This document shows positions 7,269 to 13,151 of a DNA stretch of 64,000 nucleotides, piece by piece (positions within the stretch are counted from its first letter, which is position 1; the number at the start of each line of letters is the position of its first letter). The notes beneath the pieces were generated by a model. It saw only the letters and a list, made by a program, of their open reading frames with translations. It was not told where the DNA came from and made no database searches. The DNA comes from Deltaproteobacteria bacterium (lineage in GTDB: Bacteria; Desulfobacterota; Desulfomonilia; UBA1062). Position numbers and translations under genes: made by a program. The DNA lies in contig JAHDRW010000006.1 of NCBI GenBank assembly GCA_018433085.1, forward strand, positions 1-64,000. Direction: 5' to 3'.

Positions 7269-7289
7269 ATTGCGGATTGGAGGGATACA

Positions 7290-7841
7290 ATGAAAGTTCT
7301 CAATATTCACGAACGCGAATTTAAAGCTGATTATGAACAAGTGTCTGCGCTCATCGATTCTCTTTCTTCAGAAGATGACCTTCTATGGCCAAGCCACTGC
7401 TGGCCTCGCATGAAATTCGATCGCCCGCTCTGTGTTGGCGCAAAGGGTGGGCATGGTCCGATTGGTTATTTTGTTGAGGAATACAATCCAGGACAATTTA
7501 TCAAATTCCGCTTCACAAAACCGAAAGGATTCAAAGGCTTCCATAAATTTGATGTCGTCAAGGGATTACAAGAAGCTGTCTTGCTGCGCCATACGATAGA
7601 GATGAATTTACATGGCCCTGCATTATTAACTTGGCCACTCATAATTCGACCTCTGCACGATGCATTGCTCGAAGATGCTCTTGCTAAAGCTCAATCAACC
7701 CTTGGAATGGTTCCTCAAATGATGGCGTGGTCGCCATGGGTTAAACTAATCCGATGGGTGATGTCTGGTGGCAAAACACAATCACAAATTATGCCCAACC
7801 AGGCTAATGCAGCCGACGCAAAAAGCCGCGAAGCTGATTAG
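7290..7841 (+). CDS. SRPBCC-fold protein (possible hydrophobic-ligand binding), cassette gene
   Basis: 183 residues. WPRMKFDRPL, GPIGYFVEEYNPGQFIKFRF and the following strands resemble the Bet v1/START-like SRPBCC fold found in many small ligand-binding or lipid-linked proteins; no catalytic residues are evident. GGAGGG lies before the ATG. The last 16 codons, from 7793, are encoded by attC site 6, so the C-terminal tail is contributed by the recombination site. Function unknown. Confidence 0.65.
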   Translation: MKVLNIHEREFKADYEQVSALIDSLSSEDDLLWPSHCWPRMKFDRPLCVGAKGGHGPIGYFVEEYNPGQFIKFRFTKPKGFKGFHKFDVVKGLQEAVLLRHTIEMNLHGPALLTWPLIIRPLHDALLEDALAKAQSTLGMVPQMMAWSPWVKLIRWVMSGGKTQSQIMPNQANAADAKSREAD

Positions 7842-7852
7842 AGATGTTGGCT
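7793..7852 (+). repeat. attC site 6, overlapping the end of the SRPBCC gene
   Basis: 60 bp: R'' GCCCAAC (7793-7799), inner stem CTAATgCAGC / GCTGATTAG with one unpaired G, R' GTTGGCT (7846-7852). Its R' is the exact complement of the R'' of attC site 7. It lies inside the coding frame of the preceding gene. Confidence 0.85.
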
Positions 7853-7870
7853 TCCCTATAACTGAAACTT

Positions 7871-7924
7871 TTGACTTACCCAATAATGTGGATTATTATA
7901 GCTACAAACAACCACATTATTGGG
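7871..7924 (+). promoter_or_regulatory. Promoter and long operator of the second mazEF-like cassette
   Basis: TTGACT (7871-7876), 17-bp spacer, TATTAT (7894-7899). The arms CCCAATAATGTGG (7879-7891, in the spacer) and CCACATTATTGGG (7912-7924, downstream of the -10) form a perfect 13-bp inverted repeat 20 bases apart, so a bound dimer or tetramer would straddle the -10. Confidence 0.75.
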
Positions 7925-7934
7925 GTATGGATCT

Positions 7935-8168
7935 ATGAGAACAATACAAATGACACTTGAAGATGATCTTGTCCAGGCAGTGGATAAGATAGTCAAACAA
8001 ATGCACACATCAAGGTCTGCCTTTACCCGGACAGCATTAAGAGATGCGGTCAAGAATTACAAGCTGTCTCAACTGGAGCAGAAGCATCGCAAGGGGTACG
8101 AAAAGCAACCTGTCTGCAAGGAAGAATTCACCGTTTGGGAAGATGAGCAGAAGTGGGGAGACTCATGA
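7935..8168 (+). CDS. Ribbon-helix-helix (CopG/MazE-like) antitoxin
   Basis: 77 residues: MRTIQMTLEDDLVQAVDKI followed by TSRSAFTRTALRDAVKNY is a ribbon-helix-helix DNA-binding domain, and the charged tail EEFTVWEDEQKWGD should bind the toxin. The ATG at 7935 is preferred to one at 7920, which lies inside the operator arm. The last codons overlap the toxin start by four bases. Confidence 0.86.
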   Translation: MRTIQMTLEDDLVQAVDKIVKQMHTSRSAFTRTALRDAVKNYKLSQLEQKHRKGYEKQPVCKEEFTVWEDEQKWGDS

Positions 8169-8476
8169 CCCGAGGTGAGGTTCGCTGGTATAAGTTTAAT
8201 CCTCCAGATAAAAAGCGTCCGGTAGTTATACTGACGAGAGACTCAATCATTGACTACTTGGGTGAAGTAACAATTGCACCTGTTACATCTACCATTCGAG
8301 ATATACCCAGTGAAGTCTTTCTGTCCAAGAGTGATGGAATGCCCATAGATTGCACTGTGAATTGTGACCACATCCAGACTGTCTCAAAGAATAAAATTGG
8401 CTCTTTGATCACCAAGCTTTCCTCAGGTAAAATTGAAGAATTGGAAAAGGCTATCTGCTTTGCTCTTAGCTTGTAA
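8165..8476 (+). CDS. MazF/PemK-family endoribonuclease toxin (second)
   Basis: 103 residues: TRGEVRWYKFNPPDKKRPVVILTRDS, then VTIAPVTSTIRDIPSEVFL and CTVNCDHIQTVSKNKIGSLI, the standard PemK/MazF blocks. It is clearly divergent from the toxin at 6858-7202, so the two cassettes are not recent duplicates. The ATG at 8165 overlaps the antitoxin stop (ATGA-type coupling). Confidence 0.9.
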   Translation: MTRGEVRWYKFNPPDKKRPVVILTRDSIIDYLGEVTIAPVTSTIRDIPSEVFLSKSDGMPIDCTVNCDHIQTVSKNKIGSLITKLSSGKIEELEKAICFALSL

Positions 8477-8496
8477 TCCTGTTTATCAAGTGTAAA

Positions 8497-8553
8497 AGCC
8501 AACCAAAGGATGCACCGGACGGCTTTCAGCCGCCGGTGACCGGCAAGTTGGGC
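8497..8553 (+). repeat. attC site 7
   Basis: 57 bp: R'' AGCCAAC (8497-8503), inner stem CGGaCGGCTttcAGCCGcCG, R' GTTGGGC (8547-8553). R'' is the perfect complement of the R' at 7846. Confidence 0.9.
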
Positions 8554-8587
8554 AGAAGAAAGATGACGCATTAATGAATACCATGCC

Positions 8588-8839
8588 TTGACGAAAAACA
8601 GCGGATTGCAAGATGTGCAGGTTTGGAGTGAAAATGCGGACAGGTATTTTCCAGACGAAGAAACGATGATTAGATGGATTGATCAACCCAGCCTTATGCC
8701 TTTTCTCGCTTACGTTGACGAGCAAAAGAAAGATGCATTACGAGAATTTGTTGTGTGCAGGATGATCAAGGCAACAAGACAGGAAGATAGAAGGCGTTTT
8801 GAAACCTTCCGCCGCATTAATGTGTCTGCGGCAAAATGA
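8588..8839 (+). pseudogene. C-terminal fragment of a class I SAM methyltransferase
   Basis: Up to 83 residues reading WSENADRYFPDEETMIRWIDQPSLMPF..., then a conserved-looking end RRRFETFRRINVSAAK. This resembles the last third of cassette-borne class I methyltransferases; the SAM-binding Rossmann part is absent and there is no room for it, since attC site 7 ends at 8553. The only start codons are weak (TTG at 8588, or a GTG downstream). Most likely a truncated gene fixed in a cassette. The parent family is assigned from the C-terminal pattern only. Confidence 0.55.
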
Positions 8840-8845
8840 AACCGC

Positions 8846-8914
8846 CGGACCAAGCGCTCCACTGGACGGCAATACCGCTGCGTTCCATTGCCGCCAGTGA
8901 GCTTTTTGTTCGCT
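8846..8914 (+). repeat. attC site 8
   Basis: About 69 bp. The long stem CACTGGaCGGCAAT / ATTGCCGcCAGTG carries unpaired bases; R' is GTTCGCT (8908-8914). The R'' side (GACCAAG) is degenerate. R' is the exact complement of the R'' at 9454, so it bounds the RHH/RelE cassette. Confidence 0.75.
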
Positions 8915-8927
8915 TCCTCCAGGACTG

Positions 8928-8956
8928 TTGATAAATTGACGTCATGACGTTATAGC
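8928..8956 (+). promoter_or_regulatory. Promoter and operator of the RHH/RelE cassette
   Basis: TTGATA (8928-8933), 17-bp spacer, TATAGC (8951-8956). The spacer contains ACGTCATGACGT (8939-8950), a perfect 12-bp palindrome placed for repression by the ribbon-helix-helix antitoxin. Confidence 0.68.
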
Positions 8957-8975
8957 ACTAACAGGAGGTGACGTT

Positions 8976-9209
8976 ATGGCGATGCATGCAAAAAGGTCCA
9001 CTGTATATCTTGACCCAGATCTCCATAAGGCACTGCGCTTAAAAGCTGTAGAGACATCCAGGTCCGTATCGGACCTGGTGAACGAAGCCGTCAGAGAATC
9101 CCTTTCAGAAGATGCTGAAGATATTGAAGCGTTTGAGAAAAGGTTATCCGAACCTCTGATCAGCTATGATGAGATGGTCAAGAGATTGAAAAAAGATGGC
9201 CGCATATAA
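8976..9209 (+). CDS. Ribbon-helix-helix (CopG-family) antitoxin
   Basis: 77 residues: KRSTVYLDPDLHKALRLKAVETSRSVSDLVNEAVRESL is a CopG-type ribbon-helix-helix, followed by EDIEAFEKRLSEPLISYDEMVKRLKKDGRI, the usual RelE-binding tail of this group. AGGAGGTGACGTT precedes the ATG. Overlaps the toxin gene by 14 bases. Confidence 0.87.
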   Translation: MAMHAKRSTVYLDPDLHKALRLKAVETSRSVSDLVNEAVRESLSEDAEDIEAFEKRLSEPLISYDEMVKRLKKDGRI

Positions 9210-9453
9210 AATCTTCTTCAAGAGATCCGTAGAGAAAGATTTCGAGTCTATACCCAAAAAAGATCTCAAGAGAATTCTTGATCGCATTGAAATGCTTGCC
9301 GAAGATCCTCGCCCTGCTGGTTGTGAAAAACTGACCGGCCAGGAAAGGTATCGTGTCCGTCAAGGCAGATATCGCTTCGTTTCTTCAATCCAAGACAATG
9401 AACTGACAATTTGGGTTGTTAAGGTCTGCCATCGAACAGATGTCTATCGCTAA
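9196..9453 (+). CDS. RelE-family mRNA interferase toxin
   Basis: 85 residues with the RelE pattern: KRSVEKDFESIPKKDLKRILDRIEML, then CEKLTGQERYRVRQGRYRFVSSI and a final VVKVCHRTDVYR. The basic and aromatic residues of the C-terminal half (R, Y, R, H, R, Y) match active RelE proteins. It ends one base before the R'' of attC site 9. Confidence 0.9.
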   Translation: MAAYKIFFKRSVEKDFESIPKKDLKRILDRIEMLAEDPRPAGCEKLTGQERYRVRQGRYRFVSSIQDNELTIWVVKVCHRTDVYR

Positions 9454-9487
9454 AGCGAACAAATAAGTCCAGCTGGCCCGGGGAGTA
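9454..9487 (+). repeat. Left half of attC site 9, interrupted
   Basis: R'' AGCGAAC (9454-9460) is the exact complement of the R' at 8908, followed by a few bases of stem (gtccagctggcccgggg). No matching right half or R' core follows; the sequence changes at about 9488 into the REP-like repeat. So the site is truncated or split. Confidence 0.6.
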
Positions 9488-9603
9488 TGGGGGTCAGACC
9501 TTTATAATTGAATGAAGATCCCTTACTTATGGGGTAAGGTCTTGCATTATAACATTTTTATCATCTCTGCATATAAATGCGGCATTACAAGACCTGGCCC
9601 CAC
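9488..9603. repeat. REP/RAYT-like palindromic element
   Basis: GGGGGTCAGACC at 9489 and an imperfect long inverted repeat from ggggtaaggtcttgcattat (9531-9550) to gcattacaagacctggcccc (9582-9601). Sequences of the form AATGCAAGACCTGACCCC flank REP-associated tyrosine transposases in many genomes. No transposase gene is present here, so this would be a non-autonomous copy. Confidence 0.5.
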
Positions 9604-9659
9604 CTTTTTTTCCATCTTTCTTCTCCCCCCTAATTCCACCTATAAGGAGGTTTCCCGAA

Positions 9660-10406
9660 ATGGACATTCCACGGATCTTCAACATCACCGAAAGCGCTCA
9701 CCGCATCCATAACCCGTTCACACCCGAAAAACTCGCCACTCTCGGCGCGGCGCTGCATCTGGAAACAGGAACCCGAGTGCTCGACCTCGGCAGCGGTTCG
9801 GGGGAAATGCTGTGCACCTGGGCACGCGATTACGGCGTCATCGGCACCGGCATCGACATGAGCCGGTTGTTCACCGAGCAAGCGAAACTCCGCGCTGAAA
9901 AACTCGGTGTTGCCGATCAAGTCAATTTCATCCATGGCGATGCTGCGGGCTACGTCTCTGACGAGAAGGTCGGTGTGGCAGCCTGTGTCGGTGCCACGTG
10001 GATCGCCGGGGGAGTCGCCGGCACCATCGAGCTTCTGGCGCAGAGCCTCCGCCCCGGAGGAATCATCCTCATCGGCGAACCCTACTGGCGGCAGTTACCG
10101 CCGACGGAAGATGTTGCCAAGGGTTGTCATGCCGGCTCAATCTCCGACTTTCTCCTGCTTCCGGAACTTATCGCGTCTTTCGGCCACCTCGGCTACGACG
10201 TCGTGGAAATGGTTTTGGCAGACCAAGACAGCTGGGACAGATACGAGGCGGCCAAGTGGCTCACCATGCGCCGATGGCTTGAAGCCAATCCCGACGACGA
10301 GTTCGCGAAAGATGTTCGAGCCAAACTAACCTCGGAACCCGAGCGCTACGCCGCATACACGCGTGAATACCTGGGCTGGGGCGTGTTCGCGCTGATGCCG
10401 CGATGA
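9660..10406 (+). CDS. Class I SAM-dependent methyltransferase
   Basis: 248 residues. Motif I is VLDLGSGSGEMLC with the acidic end of strand 2 in GTGIDMS; motif post I/II is VNFIHGDAAGY, and LRPGGIILIGEPYW is motif III. The N-terminal FNITESAHRIHNPFTPEKL is a substrate-side cap. TAAGGAGG is 8 bases before the ATG. The acceptor is unknown. It lies between the REP-like element and attC site 10, which makes it the cassette gene of that site. Confidence 0.82.
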   Translation: MDIPRIFNITESAHRIHNPFTPEKLATLGAALHLETGTRVLDLGSGSGEMLCTWARDYGVIGTGIDMSRLFTEQAKLRAEKLGVADQVNFIHGDAAGYVSDEKVGVAACVGATWIAGGVAGTIELLAQSLRPGGIILIGEPYWRQLPPTEDVAKGCHAGSISDFLLLPELIASFGHLGYDVVEMVLADQDSWDRYEAAKWLTMRRWLEANPDDEFAKDVRAKLTSEPERYAAYTREYLGWGVFALMPR

Positions 10407-10452
10407 TGAGGGGATGACCGGGCGACTCAGAAAGTGGGAAAAATCCAATCAT

Positions 10453-10512
10453 GCCTAGCGACGCATTCAAGCCCGCGCCGCTTCGCGGCGCGGCTTAATT
10501 CAGGCGTTCGAA
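10453..10512 (+). repeat. attC site 10, similar to aadA-type attC sites
   Basis: 60 bp. The inner part CATTCAAGCCcGCGCCGC ttc GCGGCGCGGCTTAATTCAGGC closely follows the attC of aadA aminoglycoside-resistance cassettes as I remember it. The core ends are altered: GCCTAGC (10453-10459) and GTTCGAA (10506-10512) in place of the usual ..AAC and GTTRRRY. Confidence 0.85.
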
Positions 10513-10544
10513 TCCAAACCCTATTTGGCGAAGATGATAGAAAC

Positions 10545-10566
10545 ATAACCCAGTATAGGTTATAAT
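10545..10566 (+). promoter_or_regulatory. Promoter/operator of the decayed TA cluster
   Basis: ATAACC-7 bases-GGTTAT inverted repeat (10545-10563) overlapping a consensus TATAAT (10561-10566). A -35 is poor (TAGAAA at 17 bp). The pattern of operator near the -10 repeats that of the other TA cassettes. Confidence 0.5.
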
Positions 10567-10584
10567 ATTTTTAATGGAAGGGAT

Positions 10585-10806
10585 ATGGGGTCATTTGCAA
10601 AGAAGGACATTTTAGATCTTGGCGTTTCTGAGCGAATCCAGCTTGTTCAGGATATATGGGATAGTATCGCGCAGGTCCCTGAATCGGTATCGCTTACCGT
10701 AGATGAAAAAGCAGAAATTGATCGACGACTCGATGCGTATCATAACGATCCAAATGCGGGATCACCTTGGTTAATGGTGCGGGAGCGTATTAAGAGTCGT
10801 GCATGA
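10585..10806 (+). CDS. Addiction-module antitoxin (Unstab_antitox family, PF09720-like)
   Basis: 73 residues: LDLGVSERIQLVQDIWDSIAQ, then LTVDEKAEIDRRLDAYHNDPNAGSPWLMVRERI. This matches the small addiction-module component that precedes ParE/RelE toxins. It overlaps the following toxin remnant by four bases. It looks intact although its partner does not. Confidence 0.85.
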   Translation: MGSFAKKDILDLGVSERIQLVQDIWDSIAQVPESVSLTVDEKAEIDRRLDAYHNDPNAGSPWLMVRERIKSRA

Positions 10807-11055
10807 GTCTTGAGTTGATTATCCGTCCAGAGGCTGAAGCAGATATTGCAGAGGCTTTTGATTGGTATGAAGCTCGCGTTCGTGGTCTTGGTTCCGAGTT
10901 CTTGCTTGTATTGGATGCCATATTCAATTCAATCATAAGAAATCATCCTATTTATCCAATAGTGCATAAGTACGGTTATTATATGCGCATAGCGAGAAGG
11001 AAAAATACCTTGGGAAGGCGATCCGGATGAATGGCGCCAGGGGCGATGTCAATAA
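10803..11055 (+). pseudogene. ParE/RelE-family toxin, frameshifted with an internal deletion
   Basis: The first 65 or so residues (LELIIRPEAEADIAEAFDWYEARVRGLGSEFLLVLDAI...) are a normal ParE N-terminus. After YYMRIARRK the frame gives NTLGRRSG and stops at 11030. The expected C-terminal block is present in the +1 frame from 11014 as EGDPDEWRQGR, so a segment of the last beta strands has been deleted and the frame lost. The toxin is probably inactive, leaving the antitoxin as an orphan. Confidence 0.8.
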
Positions 11056-11417
11056 TGGTGCTTATTGATGCCACTGTATGGATTGATTTTTTCGCCGGCC
11101 CGTCTCTACCACAGGTAAAGGCACTTGAAAACCTTCTCGAAAACAGGGATAACTTGTGTATATGTGGGATCATATCAACTGAGGTGCTGCAGGGAATAAG
11201 GATGGATTCTGAATTCAAGAGAACGGAAGATCTCTTCAGCAACCTCATCTTCTTAGCCGCGTGTCATTCGGTGTTTTTAAGATCTGGCGGGATCTATCGT
11301 TCTCTTCGTCATAGAGGGATCGCCATAAAAAAAACAGCTGCTCGTATCATTGCCTCTGTCGCTCTTGAAAACGATATCGCTCTCCGCGACAATGGCGAAG
11401 ATTCTGATACGACTTAA
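11055..11417 (+). CDS. VapC-like PIN-domain protein, probably inactive
   Basis: About 120 residues of VapC pattern: VLIDATVWIDFF (first catalytic Asp), ISTEVLQGI (Glu) and IYRSLRHRGIAIKKTAARIIASVALEND. In VapC the last block normally carries an Asp (K-x-x-D-x-x-I-A); here that position is Ala. The protein stops after DNGEDSDTT, and the next in-frame codons (HHFGL) look like the rest of the usual C-terminus beyond a TAA. With the third acidic residue missing and the tail cut, nuclease activity is doubtful. No VapB is adjacent. An ATG at 11046 is an alternative start. Confidence 0.7.
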   Translation: MVLIDATVWIDFFAGPSLPQVKALENLLENRDNLCICGIISTEVLQGIRMDSEFKRTEDLFSNLIFLAACHSVFLRSGGIYRSLRHRGIAIKKTAARIIASVALENDIALRDNGEDSDTT

Positions 11418-11469
11418 CATCACTTCGGATTGAGTAGATTTTCCAGAAGATAACGCCAAGGAGAAGAAT

Positions 11470-11976
11470 ATGCAGCATCTGAGACCGGGAGAGCTCATCA
11501 CGCTTGAAAATGATGGTGAATATTTTGTTTTTCTCATCCTCTCGAAATCAGCCTTTTTCGGATGTCAGTGGTCGCTGGCTTTCCATCAATACTTTCAAGC
11601 CGTTCCTTCTGTTGAGCAGGTTCAATTAAACACAGCAGCAGGGTTTGTAGCGCTTATTGACTTTATCGATGAAAGAAGGTCTGATTCGGTGCTACGCATC
11701 ACAAAATCAATAGATGTAGGGTCCTATCTTGCTTTCGATTACATGAAGGCGTTCATTCGCAATCAGAACGGCGAAGGAGAGTGGTATATTTATCGGCGCA
11801 ACTTCGAGATCGCAGATAAGAAATACAAACTGGAACCCCACGAGCTCGATTATCCGATTGCCTCCGGTATGAAAGCACGAGACGCTTATAAACTGATAAA
11901 AGGCAAATGGACACCTCGGACCTTGGTTCATCCCGGCGAGTCCGGCCAGTTTCCGGGTAGATTGGTTAACAAATAG
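11470..11976 (+). CDS. Hypothetical protein in the cassette region
   Basis: 168 residues, no family recognised. Soluble and mixed alpha/beta, with RPGELITLENDGEYFVFLIL at the start and a basic end. AAGGAGAAG precedes the ATG. Composition is coding-like. It lies between the decayed VapC and a methyltransferase; no clear attC separates it from the latter. It could be an unknown cassette protein, but nothing further can be supported. Confidence 0.6.
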   Translation: MQHLRPGELITLENDGEYFVFLILSKSAFFGCQWSLAFHQYFQAVPSVEQVQLNTAAGFVALIDFIDERRSDSVLRITKSIDVGSYLAFDYMKAFIRNQNGEGEWYIYRRNFEIADKKYKLEPHELDYPIASGMKARDAYKLIKGKWTPRTLVHPGESGQFPGRLVNK

Positions 11977-12081
11977 TTGCTGTCCGTTCCGGGCCTTCGG
12001 CTTGTACATCGGGCAGCCCTTCCGTCACACTCCGGGGTTACCGCTAAACAAAAGCGTTGCAGAGAGGATAGGGAAAATTTG

Positions 12082-12921
12082 ATGTTTGAACAGCTTGAGA
12101 AGATAAACACCCGTCCGGAACCTTTCGAGTTCTATACGGCTGCCGACCTGTGGACCGATGAGCACACGTCCGAGCAGATGCTCCGGTTCCATTTGAACCC
12201 TGAAATCGATGTATCGTCCCGCAACGTGAATTTCATCGACCGATCAGTGGACTGGATAGCTTCCCGTTTCAATATCGGGGCAGGGAAAAAGATCGCCGAC
12301 TTCGGCTGCGGCCCGGGATTGTATGCCACGAGGCTGGCGCGAAGGCATGCAGACGTAACCGGCATAGACTTCTCGAAGAGGTCGATCCGGCATGCGCAGG
12401 AAACTGCAGACAGAGAAGGGCTCTCCATTCATTATATCAACCGGGACTATCTGGATTTTGAAACAGACGACCGCTTTCATCTCATCCTGATGATCATGTG
12501 CGATTTCTGCGCGCTCAGCCCAGCCCAGAGGAGAAAGATCCTTTCGATATTTCACCTGCTTCTCGAGCCCTCCGGTTTTGTTCTCCTCGACGTGTATTCA
12601 CTTACTGCCTTCAGCGAACGAGAAGAGCGCGCGCAGTACGAAGTCAATCTCCTCGATGGTTTCTGGTCGTCCCATAGGTATTACGGCTTTCTGAATACGT
12701 TCAAATATGAGAAGGAAAAGGTTGTTCTCGACAAGTACACGATCGTTGAGGCTGAAAGATCACGTGCAATCTATAACTGGCTGCAATATTTCAGCCCTGA
12801 TGGGCTGGAGAGGGAATTCAAAGAGAGCGGCTTTGCCGTTGAGAATTACTATCTGGATGTCGCAGGGACACCTTTCTCACCACACGGCAAAGAATTTGCG
12901 GTCGTCGCAAAGAAACTCTAG
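12082..12921 (+). CDS. Class I SAM-dependent methyltransferase (second)
   Basis: 279 residues. IADFGCGPGLYATRLA is motif I and VTGIDFSKRSI supplies the acidic residue for the ribose; HYINRDYLDF and LLEPSGFVLLDVYS are motifs II and III. GAGAGGATAGGG lies before the ATG at 12082; the frame is open further upstream but without a start context. It differs from the protein at 9660 outside the SAM fold. Substrate unknown. It is followed within six bases by the last attC-like site. Confidence 0.83.
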   Translation: MFEQLEKINTRPEPFEFYTAADLWTDEHTSEQMLRFHLNPEIDVSSRNVNFIDRSVDWIASRFNIGAGKKIADFGCGPGLYATRLARRHADVTGIDFSKRSIRHAQETADREGLSIHYINRDYLDFETDDRFHLILMIMCDFCALSPAQRRKILSIFHLLLEPSGFVLLDVYSLTAFSEREERAQYEVNLLDGFWSSHRYYGFLNTFKYEKEKVVLDKYTIVEAERSRAIYNWLQYFSPDGLEREFKESGFAVENYYLDVAGTPFSPHGKEFAVVAKKL

Positions 12922-12926
12922 CGAGC

Positions 12927-12987
12927 GCGGAACAAGCCGATCCTGCGGACGGATTTTCAGCCGCAGGGGACCCGCATGCAGGGTGCT
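12927..12987 (+). repeat. attC-like site 11, degenerate (right end of the array)
   Basis: R''-like GCGGAAC (12927-12933), stem CCTGCGGaCGG ... CCGCAGG with the unpaired A seen in the other sites, and a poor R' (GGGTGCT). It aligns with attC site 3 around AACAA, GGACGG and CAGCCG. Beyond it the array ends. Confidence 0.6.
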
Positions 12988-13151
12988 GTGCTGATCGATA
13001 CGGCCGGGCGGAATAAAAACCCGACCGGAGAAAACACCTCGGCCGGCGATCTTCCCGTCACCAAAAAGCTCGCGTTATTTTTTACGAATATGCATCACTC
13101 TTGATCCGTGGTATGTACCACCCCACTACAAATCAACAGGAGAACCGGACA

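Noticed and set aside
11976-12070. A further attC between the 168-residue gene and the second methyltransferase
   Set aside because: A weak GCTGTCCG/CGGGCAGC pairing is present but no convincing R''/R' core could be placed.
11977-12081. Upstream extension of the second methyltransferase
   Set aside because: The added residues are Arg- and Pro-rich without homologous pattern; the ATG at 12082 has a ribosome site and starts the conserved part.
3964-12987. Repeated short GC-rich palindromes as a CRISPR array
   Set aside because: Repeats are 57-69 bp, imperfect, spaced by whole genes, and have attC core ends; there are no short uniform spacers or cas genes.
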